Origin: an uncultured Oscillibacter sp.
Lineage (GTDB): Bacteria > Bacillota > Clostridia > Oscillospirales > Oscillospiraceae
Assembly: GCA_910579435.1 (NCBI GenBank)
Contig: CAJTVF010000004.1
Span: 30,679 to 94,678, forward strand
DNA length: 64,000 nucleotides
Direction: 5' to 3'
The position numbers were made by a program, and so were the translations under genes. The notes beneath the pieces are model-generated. The model was not told the origin of the DNA and did no database searches. It saw only the letters and a program-made list of their open reading frames with translations. Below, in pieces: positions 8,217 through 15,877 of this stretch. Positions within the stretch are counted from its first letter, which is position 1. Each line of letters starts with the position of its first letter.

Positions 8217-9458
8217 CTATAACGCCTCCGGCGGCCAATACAGCCCCACGCTCAAGTCGTTGACGTTGGTGCCCGTGGGCCCGGTGACGATCAGGCCCCC
8301 GGCCCTCTCCAGGGCATGATAGGAGTCGTTCTCCGCCAGCACCGCTGGAATCTCGATTCCCAGGCCCCGGAGCCGGTCCCGGGTCCCGCCGTCCACAAAG
8401 CCGCCCGCCGCGTCCGTGGGGCCGTCGGTGCCGTCGGAGCCTACGGAGAACAGGGCCGTCCCCTCCGTCCCCGCCAGAACGGGAGCCGCCGCCAAGGCCA
8501 GCTCCTGGTTCCGGCCCCCCTTCCCCCCGCCGGTGAGCCGCACCACCGTCTCGCCGCCCAGGATCAGGGCCAGGGGCCGTCCCGCCGCCCGCTCCCGAAG
8601 CAGCGCCCGGGCCAGGGCCTCTCCGGCTTCCCGGGCCTCCCCCGCCTCCCGGTCCGTGAGAATGCGGGCCTCATAGCCCAGCACCCGGCAAACCTCCGCC
8701 GCCGTCCGGCAGAGCTGGGAGACGCTGCCGCAGATCCGGCTCCCCACATGGGGCAGCGCCGCCGGGAGGGGCCGGGCCAGCAGGGCCCGGGCCTGGGGGG
8801 AGAGCTTCAAATCATACTTCTCCACCACCGCCAGCGTCTCCTCCAGGGTGGAGGCGTCCACGGCGGCGGGGCCGGAGGCGATCATGTCCAGCCGGTCCCC
8901 CAGCACGTCGGAGAGGACCACGGAAAACACCCTCGCCGGGGCGCAGGCCGCCCCGAAGCGGCCCCCCTTCACGTTGGACAGCCGCTTGCGGACCCGGTTG
9001 ACCTCCTGGATATCCGCGCCGCAGGCCAGGAGCCGGCGGTTGATCTCCTGAAATTCCTCCAGGGAGAGGTCCGACGCCTCGAACAGGGCGGACCCCCCGC
9101 CGGAGAGGAGGAACAGCACGGAATCCCCCTCCCCCAGGCCCCGGACCAGCGCCAGCGCCCGCTCCGACGCGGCGAAGGAGGCGGCGTCCGCCACCGGATG
9201 CCCCGCCTCCAAAATGTCCAGGCCGGGCAGCGGCCCCTGGCTGTGGCCGTACTTCGTGACCACCAGGCCGCCGTCCACCCGGAAGGCCTCCAGGGCGGCG
9301 GAGGCCATCCGCCACGCCGCCTTGCCCACCGATACCAGCAGCGTCCGGCCGGGGCCGGGGCGGAAGTCCTTCAGGGCCTCCCTCACCGCCACGTCCGGCA
9401 GGGCCCGGCGGATGGCCTCGCCGTAAATCTGTTCCGCGTGTTTTCGCAGCTCCGTCAT
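8217..9458 (-). CDS. Glycerate kinase, MOFRL/DUF4147 type
   Basis: A 413-aa class II glycerate 2-kinase (GckA/TtuD type), which phosphorylates D-glycerate to 2-phosphoglycerate. The N-terminal DUF4147 domain has the glycine-rich FLLSGGGSALFE loop (about 115-126) and the NxVRKRLSNVKGG segment. The C-terminal MOFRL domain shows GGETVVRLTGGGKGGRNQE and GSDGTDGPTDAAGG, and closes with GPTGTNVNDLSVGL. The start is the ATG at 9458 behind AAGGAGCGG. The open frame continues upstream antisense to the isomerase gene, but that part is not coding. It is divergent from the isomerase/aldolase pair, with which it may share a three-carbon output (inference). Confidence 0.93.
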   Translation of the reverse strand: MTELRKHAEQIYGEAIRRALPDVAVREALKDFRPGPGRTLLVSVGKAAWRMASAALEAFRVDGGLVVTKYGHSQGPLPGLDILEAGHPVADAASFAASERALALVRGLGEGDSVLFLLSGGGSALFEASDLSLEEFQEINRRLLACGADIQEVNRVRKRLSNVKGGRFGAACAPARVFSVVLSDVLGDRLDMIASGPAAVDASTLEETLAVVEKYDLKLSPQARALLARPLPAALPHVGSRICGSVSQLCRTAAEVCRVLGYEARILTDREAGEAREAGEALARALLRERAAGRPLALILGGETVVRLTGGGKGGRNQELALAAAPVLAGTEGTALFSVGSDGTDGPTDAAGGFVDGGTRDRLRGLGIEIPAVLAENDSYHALERAGGLIVTGPTGTNVNDLSVGLYWPPEAL

Positions 9459-9540
9459 GGGGACCGCTCCTTCTCTTCTTTGATGGGCCCCAGTATAGCG
9501 GAAGGGCCGGAAAAAGGCAACCGCTTTTCCGGCTTTCCAT

Positions 9541-9569
9541 TTGCATTTTTCCATTTGATGGGGTATGAT
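9541..9569 (+). promoter_or_regulatory. Sigma-A promoter of isomerase-aldolase operon
   Basis: TTGCAT (9541-9546), a 17-bp spacer and TATGAT (9564-9569) lie 40 bp before the isomerase start. An AAAGGAGG ribosome binding site follows at 9594-9601. Confidence 0.8.
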
Positions 9570-9608
9570 GTTGAAAACGCCGGATGGAGGCGCAAAGGAG
9601 GCGCGCGC

Positions 9609-10661
9609 ATGGAACGGATGGATCAGGGGATGCCCTTTCTCCTGCAATACGAAAATGTGGCCTGGTATGAGGGCGGGAAGGTCCGCATCCTGGACCGCCG
9701 GGTCTACCCCAGGGAGGTCCGCTTTGAGGTCTGCGAGACTTACCAGGAGGTAGTCCAGGCCATCGCGGACATGGTGACCCAGAGCGCCGGGCCCTACACC
9801 GCCGTGGGCATGGGCATGGCCCTGGCGGCGCACCAGGTCCGGGACAAGGGCCGGGCGGAACAGGCCGCGTTCCTGCGGCAGGCGGCCCATGACCTGGCCC
9901 ACGCCAGGCCCACCACCGCCAACCGCTACGGCAAGATCACCTTCCGCTGCGCCAGTGTGGCGGAAGAGGCCCTGGAGGCGGGACAGGACCCCGCCGCCGC
10001 CGTGATTGCGGACACGCTGGAATCCCTGGGGCGGCGCTACCGCACCATGCAGCTGGTGGGGGACCATCTGGAAGCCCTCATCCCGGAGGGCGGGACCATC
10101 CTGACCCAGTGCTATGGGGAAACCATCATCGGGACCCTCATCCGCGCCGCCCGCCGGACCGGCAAGACCTTCCGGGTCTTCTGCGCGGAGACCCGGCCCT
10201 TCCTCCAGGGGGCCCGTCTCACGGCCAGCTGCTTTGCCCAGGAGGGCTTTGACACCACGGTGCTCACCGACAACATGACCGCCTACGCCATGGAGCGGGA
10301 GGGAATCAGCCTGTTTACCTCCGCCGCGGACGTGATCGCCCGGGACGGGCACATCGCCAACAAGACGGGCACCTTTCAAATCGCCATCCTGGCGAAGTAC
10401 TTCGGCGTTCCCTACTACGTCACCGGCATCCCCGACGCAGACAAGCGGTCCGTACAGGACATCGTCATCGAACAGCGGGACCCCGGGCCGGTGCTCACCT
10501 CCTGGGGCATTCCCAACACCGTCCCGGAGGTCAAGGGCGTCTATCCTTCCTTTGACGTAACGCCCCCTCATCTGATTTCCGGGGTGGTGACGGACAAGGG
10601 CGTCTACGTCCCCTATTTGCTGGACCGCTATTTCGACGGGGACGTCCGTGAATTTTATTGA
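9609..10661 (+). CDS. MtnA/eIF-2B-alpha family sugar-phosphate isomerase
   Basis: A 350-aa aldose-1-phosphate isomerase of the MtnA/eIF2B family. The conserved cysteine is in TQCYGE (Cys168) and the aspartate in TSAADVIARDGHIANKTGT (Asp241), positions that match the catalytic pair of methylthioribose-1-phosphate isomerase. The substrate-loop motif ETRPFLQGARLT (194-205) is also present. The usual GADR around the aspartate reads AADV here, so the sugar may differ from methylthioribose-1-phosphate. The next gene, 14 bp downstream, is a class II aldolase. The isomerase-aldolase pair is the core of the 5-deoxyribose (DrdI/DrdA) and DHAP-shunt (MtnA/Ald2) salvage routes. Start ATG 9609 has AAAGGAGG with 7-nt spacing. 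Confidence 0.87.
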   Translation: MERMDQGMPFLLQYENVAWYEGGKVRILDRRVYPREVRFEVCETYQEVVQAIADMVTQSAGPYTAVGMGMALAAHQVRDKGRAEQAAFLRQAAHDLAHARPTTANRYGKITFRCASVAEEALEAGQDPAAAVIADTLESLGRRYRTMQLVGDHLEALIPEGGTILTQCYGETIIGTLIRAARRTGKTFRVFCAETRPFLQGARLTASCFAQEGFDTTVLTDNMTAYAMEREGISLFTSAADVIARDGHIANKTGTFQIAILAKYFGVPYYVTGIPDADKRSVQDIVIEQRDPGPVLTSWGIPNTVPEVKGVYPSFDVTPPHLISGVVTDKGVYVPYLLDRYFDGDVREFY

Positions 10662-10674
10662 GGAGGATTCCGCT

Positions 10675-11340
10675 ATGCTGTTACAGAAGGAACGGGAGCT
10701 GGTGGTGGAGTACGGCAGGCGAATGAGCGCCGGCCGCCTTTGCACCGGCACCAGCGGGAACATCAGCGTCTATGTCCCGGAGCAGGGCCTCATGGCTATC
10801 AGTCCCTCCGGCATCGGCTATTTCGACACCCGGCCCGAGGACGTGGTGGTGACGGACCTGGAGGCCCGCATCGTGGAGGGAACCCGGAAGCCCTCCAGCG
10901 AGTGGGCCCTCCATACCCTCTTTTACAAGAACAAGCCCCATATCCGGGCCGTGGTACACACCCACTCCATGTACTGCACCACCTTCGCCGTGCTGGGCCG
11001 GCCCCTCCGGGCCGTCCACTACGCCATCGCCGATGCGGGGGCGGCGGAGGTCCCCTGCGCGCCCTACTTCCCCTTCGGCACCCTGGAGCTGGCGAGGGCC
11101 GCCGTGGAGACCGCCGGGCCCAGCGACGCCGTGCTGCTGGGAAACCACGGGCTGGTGGCCTGCGGAAAGGACCTCCCCGGGGCCTACGGCCTGGCGCTGA
11201 ACATGGAATACGTGGCGGAGCTCCAATACCGGACGCTGTGCATTGGAACGCCCAACATTCTTGACGGCGCCGCCATGGCCGACGTGATGGAGCGGTTTCA
11301 GTCCTACGGTCAGCCGGACGGCAAAAAGACGGGCTATTGA
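10675..11340 (+). CDS. Class II aldolase (fuculose/5-deoxyribulose phosphate type)
   Basis: A 221-aa zinc-dependent class II aldolase/adducin family enzyme. Visible catalytic and metal residues are Glu76 in PSSEWALH, His95 and His97 in VVHTHSMYCTT, and His158 in LLGNHGLVACG; these match L-fuculose-1-phosphate aldolase. Given the MtnA-type isomerase immediately upstream, cleavage of a 5-substituted ribulose-1-phosphate to DHAP plus an aldehyde is the most likely reaction (inference). The ATG at 10675 has AGGAGG at 10661-10666. An in-frame GTG at 10648 lies inside the upstream gene and lacks a ribosome binding site. Confidence 0.9.
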   Translation: MLLQKERELVVEYGRRMSAGRLCTGTSGNISVYVPEQGLMAISPSGIGYFDTRPEDVVVTDLEARIVEGTRKPSSEWALHTLFYKNKPHIRAVVHTHSMYCTTFAVLGRPLRAVHYAIADAGAAEVPCAPYFPFGTLELARAAVETAGPSDAVLLGNHGLVACGKDLPGAYGLALNMEYVAELQYRTLCIGTPNILDGAAMADVMERFQSYGQPDGKKTGY

Positions 11341-11348
11341 ACGGACAG

Positions 11349-11385
11349 AAAAAAGCGGCGGGACGCTGTGCGCGTCCCGCCGCTT
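11349..11385 (-). terminator. Terminator of the xdh operon, also after aldolase
   Basis: AAGCGGCGGGACGC (11353-11366) pairs with GCGTCCCGCCGCTT (11372-11385). On the minus strand it is followed by six T (11354-11349), so it is strongest for the xdh genes. On the plus strand only a weak T-rich tail follows. Confidence 0.88.
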
Positions 11386-11394
11386 GAATTTAAT

Positions 11395-11901
11395 TTACTG
11401 GGGCAGCTCCTTCCCCAAACGCCTGTACATGGTCTTCTTCACCGCCCGGAGGATGTTCTCATACCCCGTACAGCGGCACAGGTGCCCGGAGAGGAGCTTC
11501 CGCAGCTCCGCATCCGTATACTCCTTCCCGGATTCCAAAATCTCTACCGCCGTCAGGATGAAGCCGGGAGAACAGAAGCCGCACTGAATCGCCGCCTCGT
11601 CCACAAACGCCTGCTGGATATCGGAAAGCTCCCCGTTGGGGCCCAGGAGGCCCTCCAGGGTGCGGACCTTCTTACCCTCCGCCCAGACGGCCAGGTAAAT
11701 GCAGGAGTTGAACGCCTCCCCGTCGATGAGGACGTTGCAGGCCCCGCACTCCCCGACCTCGCAGCCCTTCTTCACGCTGGTCATCCGGAAGTCGTTCCGC
11801 AGCATGTCGGTGAGGCTGGCCCGGACGTCCACCGTCCGCTCCACGTCCTTGCCGTTGAGGTTGAAACGGACCGTCTGATATTGGATATTGTGCTTCTCCA
11901 T
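11395..11901 (-). CDS. xdhC: Xanthine dehydrogenase-type [2Fe-2S] subunit
   Basis: A 168-aa electron-transfer subunit of a heterotrimeric molybdenum hydroxylase. It carries two [2Fe-2S] clusters: the plant-ferredoxin type with Cys47, 52, 55 and 67 (GCEVGECGACNVLIDG), and the helical type with Cys107, 110, 142 and 144 (CGFC and CRC). It passes electrons from the Mo centre to the FAD subunit. The ATG at 11901 overlaps the preceding stop codon (TGATG) behind GGAGGTG; a GTG one codon upstream is an alternative. It is the last gene of the three-gene operon. E. coli XdhC naming is used; the true substrate is not proven. Confidence 0.9.
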   Translation of the reverse strand: MEKHNIQYQTVRFNLNGKDVERTVDVRASLTDMLRNDFRMTSVKKGCEVGECGACNVLIDGEAFNSCIYLAVWAEGKKVRTLEGLLGPNGELSDIQQAFVDEAAIQCGFCSPGFILTAVEILESGKEYTDAELRKLLSGHLCRCTGYENILRAVKKTMYRRLGKELPQ

Positions 11902-12782
11902 CACAGGTCACCTCCCGCCAGTTTCACGGATTCGATGAAGGCCCGCTTCGCGCTCTCCACGGCAATGTGGAGGCGGAAGTCCCTGGCCGCCCGCCAGGAG
12001 TCCCGGGGGTTGATATCCTCCTTGACGGCTCGGGCGAACTGTTCCGCCAGCTCCAGGCTGACGGGCCGGCCCGCCGCCAGCCGCTCCGCCGTCCCGGCCC
12101 GCAGGGGCACGGGGCCCGCCACGCCGAAGGCAACCCGGGCCCGCTCCACCGTCTTTTTGTCGGCGGAAAGGCGGACGTTGACGGAGGTCCCCAGAGTGGC
12201 GATGTCCATGGCGTTCCGCATGGCGTACTTGATATAGTGGCCGAAGCAGTTCTCGTAGCTCTCCCTGGGAATCAGGACGGCGGTCTGGATCTCGCCCTCC
12301 CGGATGTCCACCTTGCCCGCCTTGATATAGAAGTCCTGGATCGGCTGGCGGCGGACGCCCTCCGGTCCCGTCAGCTCGATGATTGCGTCCCAGGCGTGGA
12401 GGGTGGAGGCGGAGTCGGCGGAGGTAACGCCGTTGCAGGTGTTCCCCCCGATGGTGCCGATGTTCCGGATCTGGGGTCCGCCCACCTGGTCCACGGCCTC
12501 CCCCAGGACGTTGATGTACTTCTGAATCAGGGGGTCCCGGGTAATGTGGGAGAAGCTGGTGAGGGAGCCGATGCGGAGGGTCCCGTCGGCGTCCAGGGAC
12601 ACGCCCCGGATCTCGTCCAGGGTCTGGATGGAAATGAGCTCCGCCCCGGCCCGCTTGCCCTCCCGCATCTGGACCAGCACGTCGGAGCCTCCGGCGATGA
12701 TCTGGGCCTCGGGGTGGGCAAGGCGCAGGGCCACGGCGTCCTTCACGCTCTTGGCCTGGTACAGGGCTTTCATGTCATACAT
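11901..12782 (-). CDS. xdhB: Xanthine dehydrogenase-type FAD-binding subunit
   Basis: A 293-aa FAD subunit of the CO-dehydrogenase/xanthine dehydrogenase flavoprotein family. The two pyrophosphate-binding loops are seen as QIIAGGSDVL (about 27-36) and NIGTIGGNTCNG (about 107-118). The C-terminal CODH_FAD_C domain covers about 175-285. It lies between the Mo subunit (15 bp upstream) and the [2Fe-2S] subunit (1-bp overlap). Together they form a complete heterotrimer that would transfer electrons from a purine or related heterocycle to NAD or another acceptor. Confidence 0.92.
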   Translation of the reverse strand: MYDMKALYQAKSVKDAVALRLAHPEAQIIAGGSDVLVQMREGKRAGAELISIQTLDEIRGVSLDADGTLRIGSLTSFSHITRDPLIQKYINVLGEAVDQVGGPQIRNIGTIGGNTCNGVTSADSASTLHAWDAIIELTGPEGVRRQPIQDFYIKAGKVDIREGEIQTAVLIPRESYENCFGHYIKYAMRNAMDIATLGTSVNVRLSADKKTVERARVAFGVAGPVPLRAGTAERLAAGRPVSLELAEQFARAVKEDINPRDSWRAARDFRLHIAVESAKRAFIESVKLAGGDL

Positions 12783-12797
12783 ACGCTTGGCCCTCCT

Positions 12798-15092
12798 TTA
12801 CTCTTCAATCAGCCCGTCCTCGCGGAATTTCCGATAGAGGACGTGGGGCGTAATGGGGCAGGAATCCACCGCCACGCCGGTGGCGTTCAAAATCGCGTTG
12901 CGGATGGCCGGCGCGCCGGAGCAGGCCGGGGGCTCGCCCAGGGCCTTGGTGCCGTAGGGGCTGGTGGGCTCCGGGTTCTCCACGAAGCCCACCTCCAGGG
13001 CCGGGTGGTCCATAAACGTGGACAGCTTGTAGTCCAGCAGGTTGTTGTTCAGGGGCTTGCCGGTCTTTTCGTCGAACTTCAGCTCCTCGGAAAGGCCGTA
13101 GCCGATGGCCATGGACATGCCGCCGTGGACCTGGGCCTCCGCCAGGGCCGGGTTGATGAGGGTGCCGCAGTCGTGGACGTTCACCAGCCGCAGGAGGTTC
13201 ACCTTGCACATGGGGATGTCGACTTCGACCTCCGCGAAGGAGCAGCCAAAGGAATAGGCGTTGGACTTGATCTGCGCCGTGGTCTCGGCGGTGATATGCT
13301 GGCTGTGCTCCAGGGAGTACAGGCTCTCCGTCGCCAGGTCCCCCAGGGATTTCAGAATCCGCCCGTCGGATTTCCGGACAATCTGCCCGTCCACCAGGTC
13401 CAGGTTGGAAATGGGCATCCGGGTCTGCTCGTGGGCCACGGCCAGAATCCGCTCCCGGAGGGCCAGGGCCGTCTGCATGATGGAAAAGCCGCCGATGTAG
13501 GTCTGCCGGGAGGCGTAGGCCCCGGTGCCGAAGGGGGTGACGTCGGTGTCCTGGGTGGAAACCACATGAACGTCGCTGAGGGGAATGCCCACGGCGTCCG
13601 CCACCATCTGGGAATAAGCCGTGTCGCAGCCCTGGCCGATTTCCGTCTCGCCGGTCTGGAACTGGAGGGAGCCGTCCTGGTTCAGCACCATGCGGCAGGA
13701 GGAGGACTCCAGGGAAATGGGCCACACGGCGGTGTTGTACCAGAACACCGCCAGGCCCACGCCCTTACGAATCGGGCCGTCCTGGTTCTGGTACTCCTCG
13801 AATTTCTTCCGGTAATCCAGCAGTTCCAGGGCCTTATCCATGCACTGGTTGAAGGTGTCGGAATAGAGCTCGTTTTTGGAGAAGCCGTCCACGTAGCCCA
13901 TGGGCATCAGGTTCTTCCGGCGGAACTCCAGGGGGGACATGTGAATCGCCTTGCAGATATCGTCAATGTGGCTCTCCCCGGCAAACATGGCCTGGGGGAT
14001 GCCGTAGCCCCGCATGGCCCCGGCGGAGGGGCGGTTCGTGTACACCGTCCAGCTGTCGCACTCCACGTTGGGGCAGGGGTAGAGCTGGGGGAAGGCGTTC
14101 ATGCCCTTGGCCACGATACCGTGGCCGTGGGAGGCGTAGGCCCCCTGGTTGGAAAACGCCTCCAGCTTCCGGGCAACCAATGTGCCGTCGGGCCGGACGT
14201 AAGAAATGATATGGGTGCGGATGGCGTGGCGGACCCGGTTGGAGACGAAGGTCTCCTCCCGGCTGCACTCCAGCTTCACCAGGCGGCCGCCCACCTGGGT
14301 GGAGCACCAGGCGCACAGGGGCTCGTACAGCGCGTCCTGCTTGTTGCCGAAGCCCCCGCCGATATAGGGCTTGATGATGCGGACCTTGCCCCAGGGAAGG
14401 CCCAGGGCCTGCCCGACCACCCGGCGGACGATATGGGGGATCTGGGTGGAGCTGACCACCACCACCCGGCCCGCCTCCTCATAGGCGAAGCAGCCGTGGT
14501 TCTCAATGTGGCAGTGCTGGACGGTGGGGGTGTCGTACCAGCCCTCCACCTTGACGAGGCCGGGCTCCTGACGGGCGGCCTCGTAATCCCCCCGGCGAAC
14601 GTCGGAGTGGGCCAGGATGTTGTTCGGACGCCCCTCGTGGAGCTGGGGCGCGCCGTCCTTCATGGCCTCCTGAACGTCCAGGACGAAGGGCAAAGCCTCA
14701 TACTCCACCTTGATGGCCCGGACGGCCTGGGCGGCGGCCACCTCGTCCTCGGCAATGACCACGGCCACCTCGTCGCCGTAGTAGCGGACATGCCGGTTCA
14801 GCAGCTTCCGGTCCGCCACGTCCTGGTGGTGGGGGTCCGTGGACCAGGGATGGCCCGCCGTGGGAAACTCGATGTCCGGCGCGTCGAAGCAGGTCAGGAC
14901 CTTCACAACGCCGGGGACGGCCTCCGCCGCCGCCGTATCCACGGACTTCACAAAGCCGTGGGCGATGGTGGAATGGCAGATCTTCGCAATCAGGGCGCTG
15001 CGGTCACAGAGGTCGTCCATGTATTTGGCCCGGCCTGTGGCCTTTTCATAGGCGTCTACGCGGGTCACGCTTTTGCCGACGCTTTTGCTCAT
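12798..15092 (-). CDS. xdhA: Xanthine dehydrogenase-type molybdopterin subunit
   Basis: A 764-aa catalytic subunit of the molybdenum hydroxylase family. The aldehyde oxidase a/b hammerhead domain occupies about 17-120 and the Mo-binding domain follows. Visible cofactor-binding segments are GGGFGNKQDALYEP, GAMRGYGIPQAMFAGE and GQGCDTAYSQMVADAVG. The catalytic glutamate is in KALGEPPACSGAPAIRNAI near the C terminus. It is first in the operon (start ATG 15092 with AAAAGGAGGG). A MocA-like cytidylyltransferase is divergent from it, which suggests the MCD form of the cofactor. Xanthine is the default substrate; nicotinate or another N-heterocycle cannot be excluded. Confidence 0.92.
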   Translation of the reverse strand: MSKSVGKSVTRVDAYEKATGRAKYMDDLCDRSALIAKICHSTIAHGFVKSVDTAAAEAVPGVVKVLTCFDAPDIEFPTAGHPWSTDPHHQDVADRKLLNRHVRYYGDEVAVVIAEDEVAAAQAVRAIKVEYEALPFVLDVQEAMKDGAPQLHEGRPNNILAHSDVRRGDYEAARQEPGLVKVEGWYDTPTVQHCHIENHGCFAYEEAGRVVVVSSTQIPHIVRRVVGQALGLPWGKVRIIKPYIGGGFGNKQDALYEPLCAWCSTQVGGRLVKLECSREETFVSNRVRHAIRTHIISYVRPDGTLVARKLEAFSNQGAYASHGHGIVAKGMNAFPQLYPCPNVECDSWTVYTNRPSAGAMRGYGIPQAMFAGESHIDDICKAIHMSPLEFRRKNLMPMGYVDGFSKNELYSDTFNQCMDKALELLDYRKKFEEYQNQDGPIRKGVGLAVFWYNTAVWPISLESSSCRMVLNQDGSLQFQTGETEIGQGCDTAYSQMVADAVGIPLSDVHVVSTQDTDVTPFGTGAYASRQTYIGGFSIMQTALALRERILAVAHEQTRMPISNLDLVDGQIVRKSDGRILKSLGDLATESLYSLEHSQHITAETTAQIKSNAYSFGCSFAEVEVDIPMCKVNLLRLVNVHDCGTLINPALAEAQVHGGMSMAIGYGLSEELKFDEKTGKPLNNNLLDYKLSTFMDHPALEVGFVENPEPTSPYGTKALGEPPACSGAPAIRNAILNATGVAVDSCPITPHVLYRKFREDGLIEE

Positions 15093-15142
15093 AGGGTGCC
15101 CTCCTTTTTTATTACAACTTTGCTCCCAAGAAAGCGGGGCGC

Positions 15143-15172
15143 TTGACTGGACGGGAGAAAAGAGGATATACT
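15143..15172 (+). promoter_or_regulatory. Promoter of mocA-like gene
   Basis: TTGACT (15143-15148), an 18-bp spacer and TATACT (15167-15172) precede the mocA-like start at 15209. The divergent xdhA promoter must lie in the same 116-bp gap, but I could not assign it cleanly. Confidence 0.65.
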
Positions 15173-15208
15173 ATTTCAAATACTTGCGAGCTATGGGGGT
15201 CATAGGTT

Positions 15209-15784
15209 ATGGCGCGGACATTGGGCTGTGTGGTCATGGCGGCGGGGAACGCCCGCCGGTTTGGAGAGAATAAGCTGGCCGCCGGAGTCGGGGGCCGGAG
15301 CTTGATTCTCCGGGCGCTGGAAGCGGTGCCCGGGGAGGAATTCGAAACCGTCGCGGTGGTGACCCAGTACCCGGAGGTTTTGGACCTGGCGGGGCGGTTC
15401 CGCTTCTCCGCCATTCGGAACGAACACCCGGACTTCGGGCTCAGCCACACCATCCGGCTGGGGCTGGAGGCTTTGGGACGCTGCGACGCCGCCTGCTTCC
15501 TGGTCAGCGACCAGCCGCTTTTAAAGAGGGAGAGCGTCCGGGCCCTGGCGGAGCTGTGGCGCTCTCAGCCGGAGAACATCGCCGCCCTGGCCCACGGCGG
15601 GGTCCGGGGAAATCCCTGTATCTTCCCCGCCCGGTTCTTCCCGGAGCTGCTGGAGCTCCGGGAGGACCACGGGGGAAACACCGTCATCCGGCGGCATGAG
15701 GAAGCTCTTGTCCTGCTGGAGGTGCCGGAGGAGGAGCTGACCGATGTGGACACGCCGGAGGCGCTGAAAGGGTTGGATTTATAG
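15209..15784 (+). CDS. MocA/MobA-like molybdenum cofactor cytidylyltransferase
   Basis: A 191-aa nucleotidyltransferase of the MobA-like family (MocA/YgfJ/PucB type). The NTP-binding loop is VVMAAGNARRFGENKLAA (about 8-25) and the metal-binding site is FLVSDQPLL (about 95-103). A later GVRGNPCIFP and a C-terminal DVDTPEAL segment are typical. MocA attaches CMP to molybdopterin for enzymes of the xanthine dehydrogenase family, which fits its place between two such enzymes. GTP specificity (MobA) is less likely here. The ATG at 15209 is preceded by a weak AGG ribosome binding site. Confidence 0.88.
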   Translation: MARTLGCVVMAAGNARRFGENKLAAGVGGRSLILRALEAVPGEEFETVAVVTQYPEVLDLAGRFRFSAIRNEHPDFGLSHTIRLGLEALGRCDAACFLVSDQPLLKRESVRALAELWRSQPENIAALAHGGVRGNPCIFPARFFPELLELREDHGGNTVIRRHEEALVLLEVPEEELTDVDTPEALKGLDL

Positions 15785-15802
15785 GGGCCCGCAGCCTTGG
15801 GA

Positions 15803-15838
15803 GGGAATGGCCTGAGCGGGGGCTCAGGCCCCGCAAGG
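15803..15838 (+). repeat. Dispersed hairpin repeat, family 2, copy C
   Basis: Downstream of mocA, GGAATGGCCTGA begins a repeat that recurs twice near 59 kb. The hairpin is GGCCTGAGC (15809-15817) with GCTCAGGCC (15822-15830), followed by CCGCAA. Base changes relative to the other copies keep the stem paired. Confidence 0.7.
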
Positions 15839-15877
15839 GAACTTCCTGCTCCTCCTGGGGCGCTCTGCATCTATCGG

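Noticed and set aside
8316..9608. N-terminal extension of the isomerase frame and reciprocal extension of the glycerate kinase frame
   Set aside because: Both are read-through antisense to the other gene. The family starts, ribosome binding sites and the promoter at 9541-9569 place the true starts at 9609 and 9458.
11967..15146. Plus-strand open frame of 1059 codons opposite the xdh operon
   Set aside because: Shadow of the xdhA and xdhB coding strands; His/Gly/Val-rich with no motif and no ribosome binding site.
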